In this document: piece after piece, positions 6,574 through 14,526 of the stretch | How the letters are laid out: each line of letters starts with the position of its first letter | Numbering within the stretch: the first letter of the stretch is position 1 | Source of the DNA: Sulfuricella sp. | GTDB taxonomy: Bacteria; Pseudomonadota; Gammaproteobacteria; Burkholderiales; Sulfuricellaceae | Assembly: GCA_030691435.1 (NCBI GenBank) | Contig: JAUYEK010000109.1 | Location: 1-14,526 of the forward strand | Reading direction: 5' to 3' | Length of the DNA stretch: 14,526 nucleotides | Notes under the pieces: model-generated | Told to the model about the DNA's origin: nothing | The model's input: only the letters and a program-made list of their open reading frames with translations | The model's database searches: none | Translations under genes and position numbers: made by a program

Positions 6574-6673
6574 TTCACCATCTCCTTAATTAAAAACCCG
6601 CCAAAACCCATTTTCCAAAACGGGGCAATTCTAGTTCAAAGCCCCTTCCCATTCAACCCACTACGTCAACTTA

Positions 6674-6859
6674 TCACTTCTTTGATCGCGAATCCGAATA
6701 ACGCGGAATACGCGGATCGTCATCATCCATCAGGATGCGCTGGGCAGGGCCTTCCATGTCTTCGAACTGGCCATTCTTGATCGCCCAGAAAATGCCGATC
6801 CCGGCGACGAGAATCATCACTGCGGTCATGCCCAGCAAATAGATCAGTATCGGTGTCAT
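6674..6859 (-). CDS. ccoS: cbb3 oxidase assembly protein CcoS
   Basis: This 61-residue protein has one N-terminal TM helix (about 5-27, ILIYLLGMTAVMILVAGIGIFWAI) followed by the family-typical KNGQFEDMEGPAQRILMDDDDP. CcoS is needed for incorporation of heme b and CuB into the CcoN subunit; without it the oxidase assembles in inactive form. The aspartate run DDDD at 45-48 is typical of the family. ATG 6859 has AGGA 7 bases upstream. It lies 163 bases downstream of ccoI, a gap filled by a repeat element, whereas in many genomes the two genes are close together or overlap. Confidence 0.93.
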   Translation of the reverse strand: MTPILIYLLGMTAVMILVAGIGIFWAIKNGQFEDMEGPAQRILMDDDDPRIPRYSDSRSKK

Positions 6860-6886
6860 CTATTTTTCCTTGAATCAAAAAAACGG

Positions 6887-7010
6887 TTAGCCACGGATTA
6901 CGCGGATAAACAAAGCGTTGTAAAAAGCCGCCATTCCCCCGGAAGATATCCAGGCAAGTAAAGGCAAGCCATTGATAATCCGTGTACATCCGTGCTAATC
7001 CGTGGCTGAA
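6887..7010. repeat. Palindromic intergenic repeat with 10-base periodicity between ccoI and ccoS
   Basis: The right arm holds three tandem 10-mers, ATCCGTGTAC (6978-6987), ATCCGTGCTA (6988-6997) and ATCCGTGGCT (6998-7007). The left arm, starting TTAGCCACGGATTA at 6887, carries two units in the opposite orientation (6889-6898 and 6899-6908). The arms form an imperfect inverted repeat around a spacer of about 70 bases. Similar ATCCGTG-type intergenic repeats are scattered through many bacterial genomes, to my knowledge without an assigned function. It fills almost all of the ccoI-ccoS gap, and no ORF is seen in it. In RNA it could form a long hairpin between the two coding regions. Confidence 0.75.
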
Positions 7011-7022
7011 TTGCTTCTAAGA

Positions 7023-9431
7023 TCAGCGCAGGCGCAGCGCATTCAGCACCACCACCAGCGAGCTGGTCGACATGCCGATAGAGGCCAGCCACGGCGGGAT
7101 CATGCCGACTGCGGCAAAGGGCAGCGCGAGCAGATTGTAAACGATTGCCCAGGCGAAATTCTGGCGCATCACGGCGATACTCGCATGGCCGGTCTTCAGG
7201 GCGCGCTGGATATCCAGCAGATTTTCCGTCAATAATACGATGTCGCTGCTGGCCCGTGCAACCTGGGTGCCGCCGCCCATGGCGATGGACACATCGGCCC
7301 CGGCCAGCACCGGCGCATCGTTGACGCCGTCACCCACCATGGCTACGACATGGCCTCGCTGCTGAAGTTCGCGTAGCGCCTGGAGTTTGTCTTCCGGTTG
7401 CAACGCGGCCTGCCAGGATTCGATACCGGCCTCGGCGGCAACGTGGGCCACCGCGTCGACCGCATCGCCGCTCAGGATGGTGACCTGCACCCCTGCCGCC
7501 TTGAGCTGCGCGACCAGCTCGCTGGCCTGTGGCCGCAGACCATCGGACAGCACGAACACCGCCATGGCGCGCCGCTCGTCGCACAACCACACCCGCGTTG
7601 CGCCTTCCGGCAGATCGCCCGGCAACGCCACCGGCTCGAACCCGGCCAAAGCGGCATTGCCCAGGGTATAGCGCACGCCGTCAATGGAACCGCTCACTCC
7701 CTTGCCCGGCAGGTTCTGTGCTTCCTGAACCGCAATCAAATCAGGGCCGGCGACCCGGCTCAGAAAACTTTGCGCCAGCGGATGCTCCGAAGCCTGCTCC
7801 AGGCTGGCCGCGAGCAACAGGCAGCGCTCTTCGTCCACGTCGGAAAAAGTGACGGTGCGCTGCAGCACCGGCTTGCCGTAGGTGAGGGTGCCGGTCTTGT
7901 CGAAGACCACATGATTGACCTTGGCCAGGGTTTCCAGGGCGTGGCCGCGCGTCAACAATATGCCGTGCCGCAGCAGGTGCGAGCCGGCGGCGGCGAAGGC
8001 CGTGGGCGCGGCGAGCGACAACGCGCACGGGCAGGTCACCACCAGCACCGACAACACGATTCCGAATGCCTGCCCCGGCTCCAGCCACCACCATACAGCG
8101 CCGACTATCGCCGTCAGAATCAGCAGGCCGACCGTGAAATGGCCCGCCACTTGATCGGCCAACTGCGCCAGACGCGGTTTCTCCGCCACCGCCCGGTCAA
8201 GCAGACGGACGATACCCGCCAGCACGGTGTTTTCACCCACTCCGGTCACGCGCAGCAGCAGCGGCCCTTCCAGATTGATGCTGCCGGCAATCACCCGCGC
8301 CCCGGCGCGCTTCGGCACCGGACGGCTCTCGCCGGTCAACAGCGCCTCGTCCACCGTGCTCTCGCCTTCGATCACTTCGGCGTCGGCGGCGATGGCTTCG
8401 CCCGGCTTGGCCAGGATGGTGTCTCCCTCGTTCAGTTCCAGCACGGGCACCGGCTGGTGCTGGCCGCCATCCAATATCCTGGTGGCCATTGCCGGCGCGA
8501 GCTTGAGCAGGTTTTCCGCCGCTTCGACCGACTTTTCCTGGGCGCCCTGCTCAAGGAAACGGCTGGAAAGCAGGAACAGGCTGAACATGGTGATGGCATC
8601 GTAGTACACCACACCGTGGCCCTGCAACGTGGCCCAGGCGCTGCCGGCGAAAGCCCCGATCACGGCCAGGGAAACCGGCACGTCCATGTTCAGGCGCTTC
8701 CCGAGCAGAGCATTCCAGGCGCTCTGGTAGAACGGCAAAGCGGCATACAACACCACCGGCAGTGCCAGCACCAGACTGAAATAGCGCAGCAGCGCAGCCG
8801 TGCTGTCCTCCATGCCGAATGCGGCGCCGGCGTACAGCGCCACCGCCAGCATCATCACCTGGCCGGAAGACAACCCGGCAATGGCGATCCTGCGCAGATC
8901 CTTTGCCCGCCGCTTGCGGCGCAGGTTTTCCTGGCGTTCGGCGCTGAAGGGATGGGCGTTATAGCCGAGCAGCTGGATTTCTTCGAGGATCTTGCTGAGA
9001 TGAATCGCCTGGTCGTCCCAGGTGATGCGGGCGCGGTGGGTGGCGTAGTTGACCTGAACCTGCAGCACGCCCGGCAACTGCTTGAGGTGCCGCTCGTTGA
9101 GCCAGATGCAGGCGGCGCAGGTAATGCCTTCGAGGATCAGGGAGGCTTCCTTGACGTGCTCGCCTTCTTGCCTGACAAAGCTTTTCTGGATGCCGGGGTG
9201 GTCGTAAAGCGCCAGCTTCTGCACTTCCTCCGGCACCACTTCGTGGCCGACGCCGGGCAAAGCGGTACGATGCCGGTAATAGTCGGTCAGCCCGTTGTCG
9301 ACGATGGTCTGCGCCACCGCCTGACAGCCGCGGCAGCACATCTCGTGCGATGCGCCCTCGATAGCCACGAGGTAATGCGCGCTGGCCGGAACCGGCAGGG
9401 CGCAATGGTAACAGGTTTTTTCGACGTTCAT
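7023..9431 (-). CDS. ccoI: Copper-transporting P1B-type ATPase CcoI (FixI)
   Basis: This is the inner-membrane Cu(I) pump that supplies copper for assembly of the CcoN CuB centre. The 802-residue protein has an N-terminal cysteine-rich metal-binding region (C7, C10, C32-C33, C36), then a heavy-metal-associated domain with ITCAACIW (C105, C108). Membrane helices follow from about 180, with the TGES actuator loop at 366-369, the CPC metal site at 467-469 in the membrane, the phosphorylation motif DKTGT at 511-515, the nucleotide-binding HP at 550-551, and GDGVNDAP at 700-707. All catalytic motifs are intact and the length is normal for CcoI. The start ATG 9431 abuts the ccoH TAA (9432-9434) directly with no Shine-Dalgarno site, so translation is probably coupled. 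The long ORF on the opposite strand is a shadow. Confidence 0.96.
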   Translation of the reverse strand: MNVEKTCYHCALPVPASAHYLVAIEGASHEMCCRGCQAVAQTIVDNGLTDYYRHRTALPGVGHEVVPEEVQKLALYDHPGIQKSFVRQEGEHVKEASLILEGITCAACIWLNERHLKQLPGVLQVQVNYATHRARITWDDQAIHLSKILEEIQLLGYNAHPFSAERQENLRRKRRAKDLRRIAIAGLSSGQVMMLAVALYAGAAFGMEDSTAALLRYFSLVLALPVVLYAALPFYQSAWNALLGKRLNMDVPVSLAVIGAFAGSAWATLQGHGVVYYDAITMFSLFLLSSRFLEQGAQEKSVEAAENLLKLAPAMATRILDGGQHQPVPVLELNEGDTILAKPGEAIAADAEVIEGESTVDEALLTGESRPVPKRAGARVIAGSINLEGPLLLRVTGVGENTVLAGIVRLLDRAVAEKPRLAQLADQVAGHFTVGLLILTAIVGAVWWWLEPGQAFGIVLSVLVVTCPCALSLAAPTAFAAAGSHLLRHGILLTRGHALETLAKVNHVVFDKTGTLTYGKPVLQRTVTFSDVDEERCLLLAASLEQASEHPLAQSFLSRVAGPDLIAVQEAQNLPGKGVSGSIDGVRYTLGNAALAGFEPVALPGDLPEGATRVWLCDERRAMAVFVLSDGLRPQASELVAQLKAAGVQVTILSGDAVDAVAHVAAEAGIESWQAALQPEDKLQALRELQQRGHVVAMVGDGVNDAPVLAGADVSIAMGGGTQVARASSDIVLLTENLLDIQRALKTGHASIAVMRQNFAWAIVYNLLALPFAAVGMIPPWLASIGMSTSSLVVVLNALRLR

Positions 9432-10217
9432 TTAGATTGCCGGGACGATGATCTCTTTTGCTGTTTCGAACCTGTCCTGTCCACGCTCGATCAGCAGCAC
9501 AGCTACCCACTGGCCTGGCTTATCCATGCTGACTTGAGCACGATAGCGCCCCGGCGCGAAAGAGTTCAAGTTGGTCGATTTCCCCGTATCTGCGCCGTCT
9601 GCCGGGTGCTTGATGGTGAGCGTCACGGTCGCACCCTCAATGGGTTGCCGTGCGCTGTCGCCGGTACTAACAGTCACTTCAGTGGCTTTGCCGAGCTTGA
9701 TCTGATCAAGTCCGGCAACCTCGATCTGCCAGCCCAATTGGCGTTGCCGCACGGATTTCTTCATATGCGAAGAAATCATCTTGGCCGCCGCCTCGTCATG
9801 CGGGATTTCCCCGGAAAAAGCGGTATAGACTTGCTTGTGCGCGGCATTCGGCAGGAACCATTGGGCAATCGAAGGCGGCAGGCCGCTGATTGAAATCGAG
9901 ACGAATGCCGCCATCAACAGCGCCAGCGCCAGAAAGAAACCGACGATGATCTTGGGAATCCAGTGCATCGGCTGCGGCGGCGACCCTATTTTTCTATCAC
10001 CCGTCAGGGTCAGCACGATCGCAGTGGCGACGTACAGCGCCAGATGGAGCGCCACTACGTCGGCGCCGGGCCAGTGGCTCAGGCTGTAGAACATGATCGC
10101 CAGAGTCGGCAACGCACCGCTGATCACGCCGCGCCAGTAGTTGGAAACACCGGCCAGACGCAGGCCAAAATACAACAGGGCGATTAGCGCAGCCCCTCCG
10201 AACAAGGTCACTGTCAT
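9432..10217 (-). CDS. ccoH: FixH/CcoH-family cbb3 assembly protein with N-terminal membrane extension
   Basis: CcoH (FixH) is a membrane-anchored protein needed for stable assembly of the cbb3 oxidase and contacts CcoN. Of the 261 residues, about 85-258 match the FixH layout: one TM helix (about 88-110, IPKIIVGFFLALALLMAAFVSIS) and a periplasmic beta-rich domain containing AKMISSHMKK, GWQIEV and APGRYRAQV....GQWVAVLLIERG. The first 75 residues are extra. They form three further hydrophobic segments (about 3-24, 30-48 and 53-71), so the protein likely has four TM helices, compared with one in the standard form of about 160-170 residues. The family call rests on the C-terminal domain and the position between ccoG and ccoI. 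The ATG at 10217 has AAGGAT upstream, overlapping the ccoG stop, and the stop abuts ccoI, so the three genes are tightly coupled. Confidence 0.85.
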   Translation of the reverse strand: MTVTLFGGAALIALLYFGLRLAGVSNYWRGVISGALPTLAIMFYSLSHWPGADVVALHLALYVATAIVLTLTGDRKIGSPPQPMHWIPKIIVGFFLALALLMAAFVSISISGLPPSIAQWFLPNAAHKQVYTAFSGEIPHDEAAAKMISSHMKKSVRQRQLGWQIEVAGLDQIKLGKATEVTVSTGDSARQPIEGATVTLTIKHPADGADTGKSTNLNSFAPGRYRAQVSMDKPGQWVAVLLIERGQDRFETAKEIIVPAI

Positions 10218-10221
10218 CTAT

Positions 10222-11667
10222 TTATCCTTCATGCTTGGCGTAAAAACGGGCTTTCTTTATGACTGCCTGATCCGGCTTTTTCAGCGGTGTAATGATGAAT
10301 TCGATTTCACTCACCTGGCTCGCCATGGCGGGAGGAAGCTTGACGTTCGCCAGCACCATCAAACTCTTGCCCTGGCGCACGCTGATCTCGCCCATCTCCC
10401 CAAAATCCACCGCACCCTCCGGAAGCCCGCGCACACTGATGCGGTAATCCTGCACCTCTTGCGACTTGTTGGTAATGTGGATCTGGTAACGGTTGCGGAT
10501 ATCGCCGTTCGACAGCACCACGAACAGCGGCTGGCGCACCGGCTGGACGGAAAGTTCGGTCTCGGAACGCGAGGCGATATTGTATACCAGCACAACCACC
10601 ATCACGAGTATCGCTGCGCCATAGCCCAGGGTGCGCAACCGCAGCCAGTCCAGATGCACCTTGCCCGGATTCCTGCTTTCGATGTTGATTTCCGAATCGT
10701 ATCGTACCAACCCACGAGGGAAGCCGACCGAATCCATAATGTTGTCGCAGGCGTCAACGCACAAACCGCAGGAAATGCACTGGTATTGCAGCCCTTTGCG
10801 GATGTCGATACCCGCCGGGCACACCTGCACGCAGAAGCCGCAATCGATGCAATCGCCTATTCCCTGGGCCTGTCGCTCCTCGCGAGTCCTGGTGCCTGCG
10901 CGCGGCACGGCGCGCCCTGCCGACCCCTCGCCGCGCTGGAAGTCATAGTAGGGCGCCAGGGTTTCCGGCTCGTACATCACGCCCTGAAAACGCGCGTAAG
11001 GACATATGTAGATGCAGACCTGCTCGCGTGCCAGTGCAGCCGCCACGTAGGTGGTCACGGTTAAAATCAGCACGGTGAAATAGGCTACAGAAGGCAGATC
11101 GGCGGTGAAGAAACGCTGGGTCAACTCGGGCGCATAACCGTAGTACATGATGAAGCTATAGGCGGTAATGAAGGCCAGAAGCAGCCACAAGGCGTGTGTG
11201 GCGCCATATTTGGCCACCTTCTCCGCATTCCATGGCTGCTTGTAAAGACGAATGCGGGCCGGGCGCTCGCCCTGAACCCATTGTTCGATAAAAATAAAAG
11301 CGTCCGTCCACAAAGTCTGGAAGCAGAAATAGCCGCAGAATGCCCTCCCTACAAGTCCGGTTGCGAAGAACAGCAGAGCCGCGGCAATAAACAGCAGCAG
11401 AGCGAGTGAGATCAGATCCTGCGGATAGAACACCAGGTCGAAGACGAAAAAGCGGCGCCCGACCAGATCAAACAATACCGCCTGCGCAGGCGCATCCTGG
11501 CGCGTCCAGGGCAGCCAGGGCAGGAGGAAATAAACGGCATAGGCCAGCACCATCACGGAGGTCTTGAAGGTACGGAATGCGCCTTTAACCGACCGAGTGT
11601 AGATCGGAATCCGCTTCTGGAACAACTCTTCGGATTCTTCACCTGCCTGCAAGTTTTTCATCTTCAC
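10222..11667 (-). CDS. ccoG: Polyferredoxin-type cbb3 accessory protein CcoG (FixG/RdxA)
   Basis: CcoG is a membrane iron-sulfur protein shown in Rhodobacter to reduce Cu(II) to Cu(I) for cbb3 assembly. The 481-residue product has N-terminal TM helices (about 36-55, 84-104, 155-175 and 193-212) with cysteine pairs C111/C115 (CGYFC) and C218/C222 near them. Two 4Fe-4S clusters of the ferredoxin type follow: C273, C276, C279, C283 and C297, C300, C303, C307. A further TM helix (about 347-364) leads into a C-terminal Ig-like domain. All cluster cysteines are intact. The given start is GTG 11667, with AGGA 7 bases upstream; ATG 11661 two codons later (MKNLQAG) is an equally possible start. It is the first gene of the ccoGHIS unit, with its own promoter region, and its stop is 4 bases from the ccoH ATG. 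Confidence 0.95.
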   Translation of the reverse strand: MKMKNLQAGEESEELFQKRIPIYTRSVKGAFRTFKTSVMVLAYAVYFLLPWLPWTRQDAPAQAVLFDLVGRRFFVFDLVFYPQDLISLALLLFIAAALLFFATGLVGRAFCGYFCFQTLWTDAFIFIEQWVQGERPARIRLYKQPWNAEKVAKYGATHALWLLLAFITAYSFIMYYGYAPELTQRFFTADLPSVAYFTVLILTVTTYVAAALAREQVCIYICPYARFQGVMYEPETLAPYYDFQRGEGSAGRAVPRAGTRTREERQAQGIGDCIDCGFCVQVCPAGIDIRKGLQYQCISCGLCVDACDNIMDSVGFPRGLVRYDSEINIESRNPGKVHLDWLRLRTLGYGAAILVMVVVLVYNIASRSETELSVQPVRQPLFVVLSNGDIRNRYQIHITNKSQEVQDYRISVRGLPEGAVDFGEMGEISVRQGKSLMVLANVKLPPAMASQVSEIEFIITPLKKPDQAVIKKARFYAKHEG

Positions 11668-11715
11668 AATCCAATCCTGTCGATTCTCGTCATATGGCTA
11701 AAAACATTCAAATTC

Positions 11716-11729
11716 GTTCCGTTCGGAAC
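11716..11729. promoter_or_regulatory. Perfect palindrome (possible operator) at the ccoG transcription start
   Basis: GTTCCG-TT-CGGAAC is a perfect inverted repeat with a 2-base centre. It begins 5 bases downstream of the candidate -10 (11735-11740, read on the minus strand) and so overlaps the predicted transcription start, a usual place for a repressor operator. I do not recognise the binding protein. Confidence 0.45.
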
Positions 11730-11734
11730 ATGAG

Positions 11735-11774
11735 ATTATCCAAATATTCAAAACGCCTCACTGACAAAAATCAA
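11735..11774 (-). promoter_or_regulatory. FNR/ANR-like box and -10 element for ccoGHIS
   Basis: On the minus strand TTGAT-TTTT-GTCAG (complement of 11761-11774) matches the ANR/FNR pattern TTGAT-N4-GTCAA at all but the last base. A GATAAT -10 (complement of 11735-11740) lies 28-33 bases from the centre of the box. That places the box near -40 to -41.5, the position of class II FNR-activated promoters. FNR control would fit a high-affinity oxidase assembly operon used at low oxygen. Confidence 0.55.
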
Positions 11775-11787
11775 TTCCCGCAAAAAA

Positions 11788-11819
11788 CAAAAACCCCGTC
11801 CGTTAGGCCGGGGTTTTTG
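11788..11819 (-). terminator. Rho-independent terminator after ccoP
   Basis: An 11-base perfect inverted repeat (11788-11798 and 11809-11819; CCCCG/CGGGG core with A/T flanks) with a 10-base loop is followed on the minus strand by more T's. It starts 24 bases past the ccoP stop and separates ccoNOQP from ccoGHIS. The A/T flanks would let it work in either direction. Confidence 0.9.
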
Positions 11820-11842
11820 GTTGAGCGGATGCTCTATTTTAA

Positions 11843-12772
11843 TTACTTTTTGCTGCCGCCGCCGAGCACATCATGCACGTAAACCGTCAGAAGCTTGATC
11901 TGGTCAGCACTGAGGCGACCATTCTGGGCAGGCATCACGCCCTTGTTCAGGCCGGAGGTGATTACCGCCTTGACCGCAGCGACTTTCTTGTCCGCGCTGC
12001 CCTGGGCAGGCACGTCGGCCCACAGCCAGATCTTGTCGGTCAGGTTGGCCGAGCCGATGTCCTGGTTGCCTTTAGCATCCGCACCGTGACATGCAATGCA
12101 GAGACCCTTGCCATGGAACAGTTCATCGCCGACCGCGATTTTGGCTGCATCCATTTTTTCGCCAGACAGGCTCAGTACATAGTTGGCAAGACTCTCGATT
12201 TCGCCCTCGTTGAGGTCGGCACCCCCCTTGGCCGGCATGATGCCGTGACGGCCATTGGTGATGGATGCCTGGATCTTGTCGTGAGTACCGCCATAGAGCC
12301 AGTCGTCGTCCGTCAGGTTGGGAGCAAATGCCATCTTGCCCTGACCACCGCTCTGATGACAGGCGGCGCAGTTGTCTGCGAACACCACTTTGCCGGCAGA
12401 AGCCACGAAGTTCGACAACTCCGGATTTTTGGCGAACTGCTCGTAGGGTGTGGCCGCGACCATGTCGAAATACTTCTTCTGGGATTCACGGGCGTCCTGC
12501 AGGTCTTTCATCAGCAGGGCGCGCGTGCTCCAGTGCGTGGTTTTCTCCACACCCTTGTCGTTCTTGTAAGTGATGGTGGTAATGCCTTTAGTAAAACTAT
12601 CGCCCAGCGGCCAAGCCGGGTAGGCCACCCAGTACACCACCGAGAAAATGATGGTGGCGTAGAAGGACCACAGCCACCAGGCGGGCAGCGGATTGTTGAA
12701 CTCCTGCAAATCCCCGTCCCAGACGTGGCCGGTGGTTTGCACATTGCTCTCTTGCGAGTTTCCCTGACTCAT
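11843..12772 (-). CDS. ccoP: cbb3 oxidase subunit III, diheme cytochrome c CcoP
   Basis: CcoP is the membrane-anchored diheme c subunit that passes electrons from soluble cytochromes c to CcoO. The 309-residue protein has the typical N-terminal HVWDGDLQEFNNPLPAWWLW (16-35), a TM helix at about 33-53, and two cytochrome c domains. Heme sites are CAACH (135-139) and CIACH (225-229), with axial methionines M179 (HGIMPAKGG) and M280 (GVMPAQNG). All heme ligands are present. ATG 12772 has AAGGAA upstream, 23 bases beyond the ccoQ stop. The ORF ends in GGGSKK shortly before a strong terminator, so it is the last gene of the structural operon. Confidence 0.97.
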   Translation of the reverse strand: MSQGNSQESNVQTTGHVWDGDLQEFNNPLPAWWLWSFYATIIFSVVYWVAYPAWPLGDSFTKGITTITYKNDKGVEKTTHWSTRALLMKDLQDARESQKKYFDMVAATPYEQFAKNPELSNFVASAGKVVFADNCAACHQSGGQGKMAFAPNLTDDDWLYGGTHDKIQASITNGRHGIMPAKGGADLNEGEIESLANYVLSLSGEKMDAAKIAVGDELFHGKGLCIACHGADAKGNQDIGSANLTDKIWLWADVPAQGSADKKVAAVKAVITSGLNKGVMPAQNGRLSADQIKLLTVYVHDVLGGGSKK

Positions 12773-12795
12773 GATTAGTTCCTTTGCCTCAATAT

Positions 12796-12957
12796 TTAAT
12801 CGTCGTGGAGCGGTATGTTCTTGTGGGATTCCAGGCGCTCGCCGCGCTTCTTGCTACCATACACATAGAACAGGATGGCGCAGAACGTGATGAAGAAAAT
12901 CACCAGCGCCAGCGGCTTGGCATTTTCCAACCGGGTAAACCACATAAGCCATTCCAT
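12796..12957 (-). CDS. ccoQ: cbb3 oxidase small subunit IV CcoQ
   Basis: This 53-residue ORF lies between ccoO and ccoP on the same strand, starting MEWLMWFTRLENAKPLALVIF and ending HKNIPLHDD. It has one TM helix (about 15-33) followed by a basic stretch (SKKRGERLE), as in CcoQ, the non-catalytic subunit that stabilises CcoP and the complex. A GGGAGG Shine-Dalgarno sequence lies about 6 bases before ATG 12957. The ccoO stop is 13 bases upstream. Identification rests on size, topology and position between ccoO and ccoP, because the subunit is poorly conserved. Confidence 0.9.
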   Translation of the reverse strand: MEWLMWFTRLENAKPLALVIFFITFCAILFYVYGSKKRGERLESHKNIPLHDD

Positions 12958-12970
12958 AGCGCCCTCCCGT

Positions 12971-13723
12971 TTAACGGAATTTCACGAAGCTGTCGTTGTC
13001 GAGCTTGCTGAAGTCAACCATCGTACCCAGCACCTGCAGGTAAGCTACCAGCGCATCCATTTCGGTTACGTCGGCGGCGTTGCCGTCATATTTGCCGGTT
13101 TGCGCCTGCTCGATCAGGTTCTTCCGCGCATCGGGGATGTGCAACTGCTTCGCCACATCCGCGCCGAACTCCTTGACGTTGTTGTCGTGCTCGGCCTTAT
13201 TGGCGGAGTAGGGCACACCGGTCATGCGCAGCGCTTTCATGCGGTCCGCCACGTCGGAAGTATCCAAAGCGGTGAGCAGCCAGGGGTAATTCGGCATCAC
13301 CGACTCGGGCACCATCGAGCGCGGCGCGATCAGGTGCTGCACCTGCCACTCGTTGGAATATTTCTTGCCGACTCGCGCCAGATCCGGGCCAGTGCGCTTG
13401 GAACCCCACTGGAACGGATGGTCATACTGCGATTCCGCCGCCAGCGAGTAATGCCCGTAGCGCATGGACTCATCGCGGAACGGACGGATCATCTGCGAAT
13501 GGCACAGGTAGCAGCCCTCGCGGATGTAGATGTCGCGACCGCGCTGCTCCAGCGGGCTGTAGGGGCGAACCATCTTGATCCCATCGGCGTTTTTCACATC
13601 CTCGACGGTACCCTTGAGGAAGAACAGCGGCACGATTTCAACCAGACCGCCGATACTGATGGCGATCAAGGTCAGCACCAGCATCAGCCCAATATTTTTT
13701 TCAATTTTTCCATGTTCGATCAT
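12971..13723 (-). CDS. ccoO: cbb3 oxidase subunit II, monoheme cytochrome c CcoO
   Basis: CcoO is the monoheme cytochrome c subunit that delivers electrons from CcoP to the CcoN active site. Of 250 residues, a TM helix at about 12-35 anchors the periplasmic domain. The heme site CYLCH lies at 71-75 within [17 protein letters not shown], and the axial methionine is likely M143 in [11 protein letters not shown]. The [32 protein letters not shown] block (88-119) is characteristic of the family. ATG 13723 lies 98 bases past the ccoN stop, an unusually wide gap for this tight operon, and the gap carries two hairpins. Confidence 0.97.
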   Translation of the reverse strand: MIEHGKIEKNIGLMLVLTLIAISIGGLVEIVPLFFLKGTVEDVKNADGIKMVRPYSPLEQRGRDIYIREGCYLCHSQMIRPFRDESMRYGHYSLAAESQYDHPFQWGSKRTGPDLARVGKKYSNEWQVQHLIAPRSMVPESVMPNYPWLLTALDTSDVADRMKALRMTGVPYSANKAEHDNNVKEFGADVAKQLHIPDARKNLIEQAQTGKYDGNAADVTEMDALVAYLQVLGTMVDFSKLDNDSFVKFR

Positions 13724-13748
13724 GATCTTTCCTTATGTTAAGGTGAAA

Positions 13749-13804
13749 CTCGCGAAGCGAGACTTCGTCCCTCTCTCCCTCTGGAAGAGAGTTAGGAGAG
13801 AGGG
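13749..13804. repeat. Two inverted repeats in the ccoN-ccoO spacer
   Basis: CTCGC-GAA-GCGAG (13749-13761) is a perfect short hairpin. CCCTCTCTCC (13769-13778) pairs perfectly with GGAGAGAGGG (13795-13804) across a 16-base loop. Neither is followed by a U run on the minus strand, so they are not typical terminators. The CCCTCTC/GAGAGGG type of palindrome resembles repeats scattered between genes in many betaproteobacteria. In the mRNA they could act as processing or stability signals between ccoN and ccoO. Confidence 0.7.
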
Positions 13805-13821
13805 TTTCAACCCGAGTCCCG

Positions 13822-14526
<705 letters not shown>

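Noticed and set aside
6591..6640. Weak CCCG/CGGG stem with a T run between ccoS and the small ORF (minus strand)
   Set aside because: The stem is only 4 base pairs across a long loop; not credible as a terminator. The strong terminator lies further on at 6432-6467.
9697..9709. FNR-like palindrome TTGAT-CTG-ATCAA inside ccoH
   Set aside because: The spacer is 3 bases where FNR sites need 4, and it lies in the middle of a coding region with no promoter elements nearby.
7398..9893. 831-codon open frame on the plus strand opposite ccoI and ccoH
   Set aside because: It is antisense to two clearly recognisable genes with intact motifs. The translated sequence is rich in H, Q and R with low complexity and no family features. 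It is a GC-driven shadow.

Overview
The window looks like a chromosomal segment of a betaproteobacterium. The evidence is the ftsE-ftsX...rpoH gene order, the full cbb3 oxidase cluster ccoNOQP-GHIS, moderately high GC and protein sequences of that type. A Nitrosomonadales-like lineage (Gallionella/Sulfuricella type) is my guess and is not proven by the sequence. No tRNA, rRNA, CRISPR array or intact insertion sequence was seen. No gene-free stretch exceeds 300 bases; the longest, 5336-5555, is the rpoH control region.

Left part (1-6467, mostly + strand): a decayed RhuM-like gene remnant (1-232) abuts a DUF1016/YhcG-family PD-(D/E)XK nuclease gene (236-1288). Ten bases later comes the divisome ABC pair ftsE-ftsX (1299-2866). 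In many proteobacteria ftsY precedes ftsE and rpoH follows ftsX. Here accessory genes sit on both sides of ftsEX: the nuclease upstream, and a divergent pair downstream. That pair is a Tgl-type transglutaminase-like protein (2903-4051, minus) and a membrane O-acyltransferase (4229-5335, plus). rpoH (sigma-32) follows at 5556-6419. Its leader contains a near-consensus CIRCE operator (5502-5528) and a separate sigma-70-like promoter (5409-5438), which suggests HrcA control of the heat-shock sigma factor. A strong bidirectional hairpin terminator (6432-6467) closes this half.

Right part (6490-14526, all minus strand): a cytochrome cbb3 oxidase locus, read from right to left as ccoN (partial, cut by the window end), ccoO, ccoQ, ccoP, terminator, ccoG, ccoH, ccoI, ccoS, then an unannotated 27-residue membrane ORF. 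The structural genes encode the high-affinity, microaerobic terminal oxidase. ccoG, ccoH, ccoI and ccoS supply copper reduction/transport and assembly. A terminator after ccoP and an FNR/ANR-like box with a -10 element before ccoG indicate that the assembly genes form their own transcription unit. A 14-base perfect palindrome overlaps the predicted ccoG start. ccoI and ccoS are separated by a palindromic repeat element with 10-base periodicity.

The most notable points are the transglutaminase-like protein with an altered active site, CIRCE at rpoH, the new small ORF at the end of the cco cluster, the ccoG promoter, and a 20/21-base match between the window start and the Walker A region of ftsE that hints at an integration event.
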